A stretch of DNA of 14,069 nucleotides. Origin: JAJYTL01 sp046705265. Its GTDB lineage: Bacteria; Pseudomonadota; Alphaproteobacteria; Ferrovibrionales; Ferrovibrionaceae. The DNA lies in contig JBJKQL010000116.1 of NCBI GenBank assembly GCA_046705265.1, forward strand, positions 1 through 14,069. The letters run 5' to 3'. Positions 6,409 through 14,064 of the stretch are shown one piece after another (the stretch's first letter is position 1; the number at the start of each line of letters is the position of its first letter). The notes under the pieces were generated by a model, which did not search any database, was not told where the DNA came from, and saw only the letters and a program-made list of their open reading frames with translations. The position numbers and the translations under genes are program-made.

Positions 6409-6455
6409 ATGCCGTCGATGGCGTGTCGTGGATTGGATGCCCCACCCGACGGCAT
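6409..6455 (+). repeat. 9-bp inverted repeat after the GMC gene
   Basis: ATGCCGTCG (6409-6417) and its exact complement CGACGGCAT (6447-6455) lie just after the GMC stop, separated by 29 bases with a further weak GTG/CAC pairing inside. It could form the end structure of the GMC transcript. No U-run follows. Confidence 0.4.
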
Positions 6456-6512
6456 GGCTGTGAGCCAAAGTAATGACCTTGCAAATGCTCCAGCAAGGCA
6501 AGGGCACCCAGG

Positions 6513-6686
6513 ATGGCGATTCGTACGATCGCCTTTGGCCCGGCAAAGCGGGTGTTTCAGGTTCGTGGTGCGGCGGTTGATGATTCCGTGATTATGTGAA
6601 AGAGGCGGTAGTGCGCACGCTTTCGAGCTTTTGTGGAGCGACAGCCAGCCTGTATGGTTGCCATGGAAACCTGTGTGACGTGCTAA
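6513..6686 (+). mobile_element. IS110-family transposase remnant (N-terminus)
   Basis: The plus frame from ATG 6513 reads MAIRTIAFGPAKRVFQVRG, then AAVDDSVIM-stop-KRR-stop, then ARFRAFVERQPACMVAMETC, ending at TAA 6684-6686. This follows the N-terminus of IS110/IS116/IS902 transposases, where 'TIGIDLAKxVFQVHG' leads to 'RxxFLAFxxxxPxCLVGMEAC'. The catalytic Asp of 'GIDLAK' is replaced (FGPAK), and TGA 6597-6599 and TAG 6609-6611 interrupt the same frame, so it is long dead. The rest of the element, including the Ser-containing C-terminal domain, is missing. A longer frame in another phase (6596-6928) is a shadow. Confidence 0.7.
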
Positions 6687-6866
6687 AATCGGAGGGCGGC
6701 GTCATCTCGGTCCGCAGGGGCGACGTCATCGGAATCCGCAGTGCGGGCGGCAACGTGCCCACTCACTCGGAGCACGACCCGTCTTTGTCGTTCTTTTGTG
6801 ATGTGGCGCCAGCGGGCATAATATGGGCACCGGATGGCGGTGCAGGGGTTGTACAGGTGAATTGTA

Positions 6867-7547
6867 ATGTGCGGACGTGCGCGGCTTCCGAACGATTATT
6901 CCGAGATCAAGATCAAACTGCACCTTAGCGACGACGCACCGGCACCCAATTTTCGCAAGACCTGGAACATCCCGCCCACCGGCGACATGCTGGTCGCGAT
7001 CCGGAGGGTACAGGGCGGCCGCGTTTCGGAAGTCATGCCGTGGGGGCTGATTCCCTCATGGTCGAAGGACGGCAAGGTCGGCGCGACCTTCAATGCGCGA
7101 GCGGAGACGGTCGACACGAAGCCGGTCTTCCGCGGCGCCTGGAGGGCCGGGCGTCGCTGCCTCGTCATTACCGACGGCTTCTATGAGTGGCGCAAATCGG
7201 ACCACCAGTCCTTCGCCGTCGGCATGGCGGACAAGAGCCTGATGGTGATGGCCGGCTTGTGGGAAGAATGGACATCGCCGTCGGGGGAACGGCTGAAGAC
7301 CTGCACGGTGATCACGACGGACGCGAACGAGACGATGGCACGCATCCACGACCGCATGCCGGTGATCCTCGCCGAAGCCGACTGGCCGAAATGGCTCGGC
7401 GAGGTGCCGGCGACGGAAGGGGAGCTGAAGTCGCTCCTCGTACCGTGTCCCTCCGACCGGATCCGGTTCTGGCCGGTCGACAAAAGAGTGGGGAACGTCC
7501 GGAACGACGGCCCCGAACTCGCCGAGCCGGTTACCCTCGGGTCCTGA
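6867..7547 (+). CDS. yedK: SRAP/HMCES-family abasic-site crosslinking protein
   Basis: This is a 226-residue SOS-response-associated peptidase (YedK/HMCES) family protein. It covalently traps abasic sites in single-stranded DNA through its N-terminal Cys and so shields them. Key residues are visible: Cys 2 in MCGR (after removal of Met), Asn 76 in FNARAET, Glu 107 in DGFYEW, and His 161 in IHDRMPVIL. WGLIPSW (59-65) is also conserved. The length is normal and the frame intact. The ribosome binding site is weak (AGG about 10 bases before ATG 6867), but the MCGR start is mandatory for function. No LexA box of the GAAC-N7-GAAC form is visible upstream. It lies near the imuA-imuB-dnaE2 operon, in keeping with a DNA-damage role, and is convergent with the dead vapC. 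Confidence 0.93.
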   Translation: MCGRARLPNDYSEIKIKLHLSDDAPAPNFRKTWNIPPTGDMLVAIRRVQGGRVSEVMPWGLIPSWSKDGKVGATFNARAETVDTKPVFRGAWRAGRRCLVITDGFYEWRKSDHQSFAVGMADKSLMVMAGLWEEWTSPSGERLKTCTVITTDANETMARIHDRMPVILAEADWPKWLGEVPATEGELKSLLVPCPSDRIRFWPVDKRVGNVRNDGPELAEPVTLGS

Positions 7548-7611
7548 TCTCGCGATCTCCTCCGATCGGTGTTGTTCGGTGAGCACGGCGGCGCGTCACG
7601 CGAGTGCTGGC

Positions 7612-8030
7612 TTAGAACTCCCACGGGCAGATGAGTTCGAGCCCGGTTGTTCCGAAATCCGACGGGTTCCGGGTCGCCAAGCGCCCGCTGTTCACTTGAG
7701 CGATAGCCGCGATCATGCCATCGGGTGCCGACATCGGCCGTCCTTGTTGAAGCGCCGTGCTCATGATAGCGCGGTAGGCTAGCGCCGCAGTGTCCGTGAA
7801 GGGAAAAATCCGGTCGGCAAAGCGATGGCGCCACGAGGCAAGTCCGTGCTCCAGCCGCGTAGCCCGCTGATCGGGTCGGGTCGGATATTGCCAATTCCGT
7901 AGGCCATTTCGGCGATGGTTATCGTCGCTAGCGCCAGCTCCGCATCGTGCCGTGTGAGCCATGCAATCACGGCGGAGTTGGGTGTTTTGCGCAGAGTCTC
8001 CGAAATAACGTTGGTGTCGAGGAATATCAA
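7612..8030 (-). pseudogene. vapC: VapC-like PIN-domain toxin, frameshifted
   Basis: The minus strand reads MIFLDTNVISETLRKTPNSA with the first PIN acid (Asp 5), then ATITIAEMAYGIGNIRPD. The frame is lost here and continues in another phase as QRATRLEHGLASWRHRFADR, then SAPDGMIAAIAQVNSGRLAT and RNPSDF, ending CPWEF at TAA. The 419-bp stretch becomes 414 bp (137 residues) if one GACCC unit is removed from the TCGGG tract at 7871-7884, which gives a seamless NIRPDQRAT. All the usual acids are present, so the toxin would be active if the frame were restored. PIN toxins of this group (FitB/VapC type) cleave RNA. The TTG start overlaps the antitoxin stop (TTGA), a normal operon layout. Confidence 0.85.
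7871..7884 (-). repeat. TCGGG tandem repeat causing the vapC frameshift
   Basis: The plus strand holds TCGGG-TCGGG-TCGG, 2.8 copies of a 5-bp unit, inside vapC. Losing one unit restores the coding frame exactly, so this is the probable site of a slipped-strand duplication. Confidence 0.7.
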
Positions 8031-8276
8031 AGCTCGGATCCTGTGTGGATCTTCCGATTTTCGCGGATAGCGGTCTCGAGATCGATGTCGCTGCCGAAGT
8101 CGTTCGCAAGGCGGCCATAAAAGGCGGCGGCCGGTTCTCGGCCCGCTTCGCGGATCTCATAGGCTTCGAGCGCGCGCTCGACGATATCGGCGATAGAGGG
8201 GCGTTCCCGCCGCGCCAAGCGCCGCGCCAAGTCACGCGCTTTTGCGCTGCGGCACGGAAAGTTGGGGTGCGGCCAT
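8027..8276 (-). pseudogene. vapB: VapB-like antitoxin, frameshifted near its start
   Basis: ATG 8276-8274 (minus) begins MAAPQLSV. One extra C at about 8252 shifts the frame, and the other phase goes on as RSAKARDLARRLARRERPSI, then ADIVERALEAYE, FYGRLANDFGSDIDLE and IRENRKIHTGSEL. Removing one base gives an 82-residue protein. The pattern matches small ribbon-helix-helix-type VapB antitoxins whose tail 'DIDL..xIRENRK.HTG' binds the PIN toxin. The open frame that continues upstream to 8431 is not the true N-terminus. The antitoxin stop TGA overlaps the vapC start. Since both partners are broken, the system is probably dead, or was tolerated once vapC was off. Confidence 0.8.
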
Positions 8277-8433
8277 GCTCTCGGCCCTGCCCTGATTGCC
8301 GGTTTCAGGCCGCTAGGTAGCGTGATGGCGTACTGATGGCAGGATGGCAGAGGATGGTCAGCCGTTAGTGGTCGATGGGCCGTAGGTAGTTGCCACGACT
8401 TTCCCATGATGCGATGCCCGCTGAAGCCCACCG

Positions 8434-8462
8434 TTGACTCAGCCAGCCGGGTTGTGATGGGA
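8434..8462 (+). promoter_or_regulatory. imuA: Possible promoter of imuA
   Basis: TTGACT (8434-8439) is followed after 17 bases by ATGGGA (8457-8462), a poor -10. The LexA box begins 4 bases later, the right place to block transcription. The -10 is weak, so the exact promoter is uncertain. Confidence 0.25.
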
Positions 8463-8465
8463 TGG

Positions 8466-8480
8466 GAACAAATAGGGAAC
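8466..8480 (+). promoter_or_regulatory. LexA (SOS) box before imuA
   Basis: GAAC-AAATAGG-GAAC is a perfect direct repeat with 7-base spacing, the reverse complement of the alphaproteobacterial LexA operator GTTC-N7-GTTC. It ends 8 bases before ATG 8489 of imuA. This predicts SOS induction of the whole imuA-imuB-dnaE2 operon. Confidence 0.85.
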
Positions 8481-8488
8481 TAAAGGCC

Positions 8489-9259
8489 ATGCCCACCTTG
8501 CTTCCACCCCCGTCCATCGACGTCTTCGGCAGCCGCCGGGACCGGTTTCAGGCCTTGCGGGGCGCGCTCGCCGGCGTGGAGACGCCGGCGCGTCATGCCG
8601 CGATCCCGACCGGCGTCGCGGCGATCGATGCCGCGCTTCCGCGCCGGGGTATCCCGGCCGGCGCCTTGCATGAGGTGGCGCCGTCCGGCTATCGCGACAC
8701 CGCCGGCGCCTTCGGATTTCTGCTCGCGCTTTCAGGCCTCGTGCATGCAGCCCGCTCCGGCCCGCTCGTCTGGATCCTTAACGTAAAGGAGATGGCGGGG
8801 AATTTCGGGCTGCCCTATGGACCGGGGCTCCGGGCCTTCGGCCTCGATCCCGGCGCCTTCCTCCTATTGCGCTGCCGGGAGAGAAGCGAGGCGCTGTGGG
8901 CAATGGAAGAAGCGGCGGGAAGCGCCGCTTCCGCCGTGATCGGTCTGCGCCCCAAGGGTCTCGATCTGAGCGCGAGCCGGCGGCTGCATCTCGCCGCCGA
9001 ACGCTCGGGCGCGAGCGTTCTTCTCCTGCGCCGGCATGACGACGGCATCCCGAGCGCTGCGGTGACGCGCTGGCGCGTTTCTTCGTTCCCGGCATCGCGC
9101 GACCGCTTCGGGTTTCCGGCCTTGCCCCGCTGGCGGGTGGTGCTGGAGCGCTGCCGCGGCGGCGGCACGGGCGAATGGGTGGTGGAATGGAATGCGCTAC
9201 GCCTCGGTCTTTCTCCCGTACTGGCGGGCGGAGCGTCTCGCGCGCGCGCATCGGCTTGA
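8489..9259 (+). CDS. imuA: ImuA, RecA-like SOS mutagenesis protein
   Basis: ImuA is a RecA/SulA-like accessory of the ImuA-ImuB-DnaE2 translesion complex and helps recruit it at damaged DNA. The frame is open from ATG 8462, but that codon lies before the LexA box (8466-8480). I therefore place the start at ATG 8489 (MPTLLPPP), giving 256 residues. A purine-rich AGGGAACTAAAGG precedes it. Landmarks are IPTGVAAIDAALPRRGIPAG, the 'TG...LD..L..GG.P.G' entry, ALHEVAPSG, FLLALSGLVH, the strand PLVWILN and the segment LDLSASRRLHLAAERSG. A normal Walker A is not present (GYRDTAGAFGF stands there), as is usual in ImuA. The gene overlaps imuB by 68 bp. The imuB and dnaE2 neighbours settle the identification. 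Confidence 0.92.
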   Translation: MPTLLPPPSIDVFGSRRDRFQALRGALAGVETPARHAAIPTGVAAIDAALPRRGIPAGALHEVAPSGYRDTAGAFGFLLALSGLVHAARSGPLVWILNVKEMAGNFGLPYGPGLRAFGLDPGAFLLLRCRERSEALWAMEEAAGSAASAVIGLRPKGLDLSASRRLHLAAERSGASVLLLRRHDDGIPSAAVTRWRVSSFPASRDRFGFPALPRWRVVLERCRGGGTGEWVVEWNALRLGLSPVLAGGASRARASA

Positions 9260-10712
9260 GCCGTCGCGACCGCTTGCCGTCGTCGAACGGGCACAAGGCG
9301 GCGAGCGCGTCGCCGAAGTCAACGCCGCCGCCGCCGCGCTCGGCATCGGATTAAACGAGCGTCTCACCGACGTTCGCGCCCGGTTTGGCACGCTCGATAC
9401 CTTTCCATTCGATGCTGCGGCCGATCGGGCGGCCCTCGTCAGGCTTGCCCGCTGGTGCACGGCCTTCTCGCCCGATGTCGCGCCCTGGAGCGATGCGGAA
9501 GAAGGCGCCGTCGGCCTTACGCTCAATATCGCGGGATGCGGCCATCTCTTCGGTGGAGAAGAAGAGTTGGCCCGACGGCTTCAAGTTCGCCTCCGCGATC
9601 TTGGCCTGACGCCGAGGATCGGCCTTGCCGGCACCATCGGCGCCGCGGCGGCGCTCGCCCGGTTCGGCGCGGATGATCTCATGATCACGCCGATGGGCGG
9701 CGAAGGTTCGGCTCTTGAATCATTGCCGGTCGCGGCGCTCCGCATTCCGGCGGATATCGCGGCAAGCCTGCGCAGTTTGGGCATCACGCGGATCGGCGCG
9801 CTCATCCGCCTGCCGCGGGCGCCGCTCGTGCAGCGCTTCGGCAAGCTCCTGACCCAGCGCCTCGACCAGGCGCTGGGACGCTTATCGGAACCGTTCTCGC
9901 CGCTTGCGCCTGCCGCTTCCTACCGCGTCCGGGCGGTGCTCGCCGAGCCGCTCTTCGCGGTGCTGCAGGTGCTCGACCTCCTCCGCCGCCTGCTTGACGA
10001 TCTCATGGCCCTTCTCGATCAGGCGGGGAAGGGCGCCCGCATGCTTACTCTCACGCTCTATCGCGTTGACGGCGAGACGCTCGAGCTTGGCGTCGGGCTC
10101 GCCGCGCCGAGCCGCGATCCGGCGCGGATCGCGCGGCTTTTCGCGCTCAAGCTCGATAATGCCGGCGAGGCTTACGACCCTGGCTTTGGATACGAGGCCG
10201 CCCGGCTCGATGCAACAACGGTGGAGCCGTTGCCGCCAAGACAGGAGAGCTTCGATCAGGAATCGCGCGATCCGGAGGTCTCTTTTCTCATCGACCGGCT
10301 CGGCAGCCGGCTCGGGATCGCCAATGTCACGCGCATGAGACCTGAGGACAGCCATATACCCGAACGCGCCATGGTCCTGACGCCCGCCACGCATGGCGAG
10401 CCGTGCTGGAGCAGCGCCACCGAGCGGCCGCGGCCCTTTCTTTTGCTGCCCTGCCCGGAGTCCGCGGCGGTCACGGCGCTCCTCCCGGAAGGACCACCTA
10501 AGGCCTTCCACTGGCGGGGCGTGCGCTATCAGGTGGTCGCGGCGGAAGGGCCCGAGCGTCTCCGCCCGGAATGGTGGCGGGATCACCCAAGCTGCCGCTT
10601 CCGCGACTACTACCGGGTCGAGGACACCGAGGGCCGCCGCTTCTGGCTTTATCGCGAAGGCCGCTACGGCGAGGGCGAGACCCGATGGTTCGTGCATGGA
10701 GTCTTCGCGTGA
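9192..10712 (+). CDS. imuB: ImuB, Y-family polymerase-like protein
   Basis: This 506-residue protein has a Y-family (DinB-like) fold but lacks polymerase activity. It bridges ImuA, DnaE2 and the sliding clamp. The N-terminus MRYASVFLPYWRAERLAR has no acid where true Y-family polymerases have the first catalytic Asp. VGLTLNIAGCGHLFGG (107-122) takes the place of the second acidic motif (usually 'DVTG...LFGGE'). The helix-hairpin-helix region is at about 180-230, and a little-finger-like part follows to 340. QESF (351-354) lies where a clamp-binding motif is expected. The C-terminal ImuB signature runs from GPERLRPEWWR (453-463) through RDYYRVED to FVHGVFA. The start overlaps imuA by 68 bp, with GGTGG just upstream. 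The stop overlaps the dnaE2 GTG (GTGA). Confidence 0.93.
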   Translation: MRYASVFLPYWRAERLARAHRLEPSRPLAVVERAQGGERVAEVNAAAAALGIGLNERLTDVRARFGTLDTFPFDAAADRAALVRLARWCTAFSPDVAPWSDAEEGAVGLTLNIAGCGHLFGGEEELARRLQVRLRDLGLTPRIGLAGTIGAAAALARFGADDLMITPMGGEGSALESLPVAALRIPADIAASLRSLGITRIGALIRLPRAPLVQRFGKLLTQRLDQALGRLSEPFSPLAPAASYRVRAVLAEPLFAVLQVLDLLRRLLDDLMALLDQAGKGARMLTLTLYRVDGETLELGVGLAAPSRDPARIARLFALKLDNAGEAYDPGFGYEAARLDATTVEPLPPRQESFDQESRDPEVSFLIDRLGSRLGIANVTRMRPEDSHIPERAMVLTPATHGEPCWSSATERPRPFLLLPCPESAAVTALLPEGPPKAFHWRGVRYQVVAAEGPERLRPEWWRDHPSCRFRDYYRVEDTEGRRFWLYREGRYGEGETRWFVHGVFA

Positions 10713-13700
10713 CCGCCTACGCGGAACTCGCCGTGACCACGAACTTCTCGTTCCTGCGTGGCGCGAGCCACGCGGAAGAAATGGTCGCGCGCGCGCAGGC
10801 CCTCGGGCTCGCCGCCCTCGGCATCGCCGATCGCAATACGCTCGCCGGTGTCGTACGCGCCCATGCCGCGGCCAAAGAGGCGGGCTTGCGGCTTCTCATC
10901 GGCGCCCGGCTCGTCACCACCGAGGGCTTCGAGACCATCGCCTACCCGGAAGACCGTGCCGCCTACGGCCGCTTGTGTCGGCTGCTCTCGCGCGGCAACC
11001 GCCGTGCCCGGAAAGGCGAATGCCGCTTGACGCTCACCGACATCCTGGCCGAGGCCGAAGGCCAGCTCTTCCTTGCCATGCCGGCAGAGAAGATCGATGC
11101 CGCCTTTGCCGCGCAGCTCACCACGCTTGCAGCCGCTGCGTCTGGCCGGGTTTATCTCGGCGCCGCGATGCTCTATGGCCCTTGGGCTCAACGCCGGCTC
11201 GCGAAACTGGCCGAGCTCGGCCGACAGCACCGCACGCCACTCGTCGCCACCAACGATGTGCGCTGCCATATCCCCGAACGGCAGATGCTCGCCGACGTAC
11301 TCGATTGCATCCGCGAGAAGGCCACCATCGACGAGGCCGGCTTGCGGCTTGCCGCGAACGCGGAGCGCCATCTCAAAGGGCCCGCCGAGATGGCCCGCCT
11401 CTTCGCGCGCGACCCGGAGGCGGTTGCGCGCACCATGGAGATCACGGAGCGGATCGCCTTTTCACTCGAGGAGCTCCGCTACGATTATCCCGGCGAGATC
11501 GTGGGCGCCCGCGCCGGCGAGACAGCGGACGAGGCGCTCGCGCGACTCACGCGGGAGGGCGCCGCTCACCGCTATCCGCATGGCGTTCCGGCCAAGGTGC
11601 GGGCCCAGATCGCCCACGAGCTGAAGCTGATCGATGAGCTCGGTTACGCCGGGTATTTCCTCACGGTGTGGGACATCGTGGCGTTTGCCAGACGGCGCGG
11701 CATCCTTTGCCAGGGCCGCGGCAGCGCCGCCAACTCCGCCGTCTGCTATTGCCTCGGCATCACCGCGGTCGATCCCGACCGCATGGACCTCCTGTTCGAA
11801 CGCTTCGTCTCGGCCGAACGCAACGAGCCGCCGGATATCGACGTCGACTTCGAGCACGAGCGGCGCGAGGAGGTGATCCAGTACATCTATGCGAAGTACG
11901 GCCGCGACCGTGCCGCGCTTGCCGCCACCGTGATCTGCTATCGCGCGAAGAGCGCCATCCGGGACGTTGGCAAGGCGCTCGGGCTGTCGCAGGACATGGT
12001 CGGACTCTTGTCGGCGAATCTCACCGGCTGGGGCCGCGACAGCCTTGCCGCGGCGCATCTCGAGGAGGTTGGCCTCGATGTGTCGGATAAGCGTTTGGTT
12101 CTGGCGCTCAAGCTTGTCCGCGCGCTCGTCGGTTTTCCTCGCCATCTCTCGCAGCACGTCGGCGGCTTCGTCATCACCCGCGGGCCGCTCGAGGAGCTCA
12201 TCCCGATCGGCAACGCCGCCATGGCGGATCGGACCTTCGTCGAATGGGACAAGGACGATCTCGATGCGCTCGGCATACTCAAGATCGACGTGCTCGCGCT
12301 CGGCATGCTGACCTGCATCGCCAAGGCGTTTGGCCTGATCGAGCGTCACTATGGCCGCCGCATGGATATTTCCGGCGTGCCGGCCGATGACGCGGAAGTT
12401 TACGGGATGCTGAGGGAAGGGGATTCCATCGGCGTGTTCCAGGTCGAGAGCCGCGCCCAGATGTCGATGCTGCCGCGCCTCAAGCCGAAGGATTTCTTCG
12501 ATCTCGTGATCGAGGTTGCGATCGTCCGTCCCGGCCCGATCCAGGGTGACATGGTGCATCCCTACCTCCGCCGGCGAGACGGTCTCGAGCCGGTCTACTA
12601 TCCGACCCCGGAACTGGAAGAGGTGCTGAAGCCGACCCTCGGCGTGCCGCTCTTCCAAGAGCAGGCGATGCGGATCGCCATCGTGGCGGCAGGGTTCTCT
12701 CCCGCCGAGGCCGACCGGCTGCGCCGCGCCATGGCGACCTTCCGGCGCCTCGGCACGATCCAGAGCTTCGCCGAGAAATTCATCGCCGGCATGACCACCC
12801 GCGGCTACGACCGCGGTTTTGCCGAACGTTGTTTCCGGCAGATCGAAGGCTTCGGCGACTACGGCTTTCCCCTGAGCCACGCCGCTTCTTTCGCGCTTCT
12901 CGTCTATGTTTCCGCCTGGCTCAAACGCCATTACCCGGATGTCTTCCTTGCCGCGATCCTCAACGCCCAGCCCATGGGCTTCTATGCCCCGGCTCAGCTC
13001 GTGCGCGACGCCCGCGAGCACGATGTGGAAGTTCGCCCGCCGGACATCAATCACAGCCTCTGGGACCACACGCTGGAGAAGATCGATGGCGCCCGTCACG
13101 CCGTCCGCCTCGGCTTCCGCCAGATCACCGGCTTTCGCGAAGCAGATGCCGAGGCCCTCGTTAAGGCACGCGGGAAAGGCTATGACGGCGTGCGGCATCT
13201 CGCGCGCACGGCCGGCGGCCTCTCAGGCCCGGCACTCATGCGCCTCGCCAAGGCCGATGCCTTCCGCTCCCTCGGTCTCGACCGCCGCCAGGCGCTCTGG
13301 GACGTGAAGGGGCTCGACGGCAGCGGTGGGCCGAGGCCGGCAGCATTACCCGAGCTGCCGCTCTTTGCCGGCGCCGATCCGGAAACGCTGCGCGGCGAGG
13401 CCACGGTCGCGCTGCCGGCCATGCGTCTCGGCGAGCACGTGGTTCACGATTACGCGGCCTTGCGTCTTTCCGTGAAGGCCCATCCCGTGGCGCTGCTCAG
13501 AGGGCGGCTCACCCTTCGCGGCATTGTCCCGAGCGCCCGGCTTGCCGAGATCGCTAAAGGCGCGCCGGTTCTTGTCGCCGGCCTCGTGCTCGTGCGCCAG
13601 CGGCCGGGCACGGCCAAGGGCGTCACCTTCGCCACCATCGAGGACGAGACCGGCGTCGCCAACATCGTCGTCTGGAAAAGCGTATTCGAGCGCTATCGTC

Positions 13701-13963
13701 GATCGTTCCTCGGCAGCCGGCTGATGATGGTGGCGGGCCGCCTGCAGCGCGTAAGCAAGGTCATCCACGTCGTCGCGGAGCGGATCGAGGATCTCTCCTT
13801 CGAGCTTCATCATCTCGCCGCCGAGGAGGCGGGGGCGATCTCCGCGCCAGCCAGGGCCGACGAGACCGGAAAGCCCGAGCGGCCCGATCCGCGCGCCGCC
13901 CGCTCTCGCCATCCCCGCGACATGCCCGCCGCTCTCCTGCCGAAAAGCCGGGATTTCCGGTGA
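10709..13963 (+). CDS. dnaE2: DnaE2, error-prone DNA polymerase III alpha
   Basis: DnaE2 (ImuC) is the C-family polymerase that performs SOS-induced translesion synthesis. From GTG 10709 it has 1084 residues, the usual length. The N-terminal PHP domain starts AYAELAVTTNFSFLRGASHA. The palm follows with GRGSAANSAVCYCLGIT, PPDIDVDFEHERREE (Asp 378 and 380 as catalytic acids), SQHVGGFVI and LKIDVLALGML (Asp 527 as third acid). The fingers contain GVFQVESRAQMSML. A tandem helix-hairpin-helix and an OB fold (about 954-1020, VLVAGLVLVRQRPGTAKG) complete it. The open frame extends upstream into imuB, but GTG 10709 gives the family's standard N-terminus, overlaps the imuB stop (GTGA) and has GGAG at 10698-10701. 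ATG 10685 is an alternative. Long minus-strand open frames here are codon-bias shadows. Confidence 0.95.
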   Translation: MTAYAELAVTTNFSFLRGASHAEEMVARAQALGLAALGIADRNTLAGVVRAHAAAKEAGLRLLIGARLVTTEGFETIAYPEDRAAYGRLCRLLSRGNRRARKGECRLTLTDILAEAEGQLFLAMPAEKIDAAFAAQLTTLAAAASGRVYLGAAMLYGPWAQRRLAKLAELGRQHRTPLVATNDVRCHIPERQMLADVLDCIREKATIDEAGLRLAANAERHLKGPAEMARLFARDPEAVARTMEITERIAFSLEELRYDYPGEIVGARAGETADEALARLTREGAAHRYPHGVPAKVRAQIAHELKLIDELGYAGYFLTVWDIVAFARRRGILCQGRGSAANSAVCYCLGITAVDPDRMDLLFERFVSAERNEPPDIDVDFEHERREEVIQYIYAKYGRDRAALAATVICYRAKSAIRDVGKALGLSQDMVGLLSANLTGWGRDSLAAAHLEEVGLDVSDKRLVLALKLVRALVGFPRHLSQHVGGFVITRGPLEELIPIGNAAMADRTFVEWDKDDLDALGILKIDVLALGMLTCIAKAFGLIERHYGRRMDISGVPADDAEVYGMLREGDSIGVFQVESRAQMSMLPRLKPKDFFDLVIEVAIVRPGPIQGDMVHPYLRRRDGLEPVYYPTPELEEVLKPTLGVPLFQEQAMRIAIVAAGFSPAEADRLRRAMATFRRLGTIQSFAEKFIAGMTTRGYDRGFAERCFRQIEGFGDYGFPLSHAASFALLVYVSAWLKRHYPDVFLAAILNAQPMGFYAPAQLVRDAREHDVEVRPPDINHSLWDHTLEKIDGARHAVRLGFRQITGFREADAEALVKARGKGYDGVRHLARTAGGLSGPALMRLAKADAFRSLGLDRRQALWDVKGLDGSGGPRPAALPELPLFAGADPETLRGEATVALPAMRLGEHVVHDYAALRLSVKAHPVALLRGRLTLRGIVPSARLAEIAKGAPVLVAGLVLVRQRPGTAKGVTFATIEDETGVANIVVWKSVFERYRRSFLGSRLMMVAGRLQRVSKVIHVVAERIEDLSFELHHLAAEEAGAISAPARADETGKPERPDPRAARSRHPRDMPAALLPKSRDFR

Positions 13964-13994
13964 AAGATGCGCTCAGGCTGCTCGGTGAGAGGAA

Positions 13995-14022
13995 CCAGCC
14001 CCGATCTCAACCCATCGGCTGG
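13995..14022 (+). terminator. Possible hairpin after dnaE2
   Basis: CCAGCC (13995-14000) pairs with GGCTGG (14017-14022), then GAT/ATC after a two-base bulge, with an 8-base loop. It begins about 30 bases after the dnaE2 stop, but no U-run follows, so terminator function is uncertain. Confidence 0.35.
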
Positions 14023-14049
14023 ACAGCAGCGGGACCTCGGCTATGATGC

Positions 14050-14064
14050 GAACATATATCGAAC
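14050..14064 (+). promoter_or_regulatory. Second LexA (SOS) box at the right edge
   Basis: GAAC-ATATATC-GAAC is a perfect 7-spaced direct repeat with an AT-rich core, a strong match to the alphaproteobacterial LexA operator. It lies about 87 bases after dnaE2 and after a hairpin, so it probably controls a further gene beyond the window rather than dnaE2. Confidence 0.8.

Noticed and set aside
5093..6496. 467-codon minus-strand frame opposite the GMC gene
   Set aside because: The plus strand has clear GMC motifs throughout. The minus frame is a codon-bias shadow, even though it is uninterrupted while the real gene has a stop.
6780..6866. Possible LexA box upstream of the SRAP gene (GTTC near 6789)
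   Set aside because: No second GTTC at 7-base spacing, so there is no box of the required form.
6596..6928. 110-codon plus frame overlapping the SRAP start
   Set aside because: It overlaps the dead IS110 frame and the true SRAP start, and has no recognisable features.
8277..8431. N-terminal extension of the vapB frame
   Set aside because: The true start MAAPQLSV lies in another phase. The extension is noise created by the frameshift.
10571..10708. Upstream extension of dnaE2 into imuB
   Set aside because: It would add about 46 Arg/Pro-rich residues absent from the family. GTG 10709 with GGAG and GTGA overlap is the better start.
11462..13198. 578-codon open frame on the minus strand opposite dnaE2
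   Set aside because: It mirrors the GC-rich codon pattern of dnaE2, which carries all catalytic motifs of its family. The minus translation has no recognisable domain.
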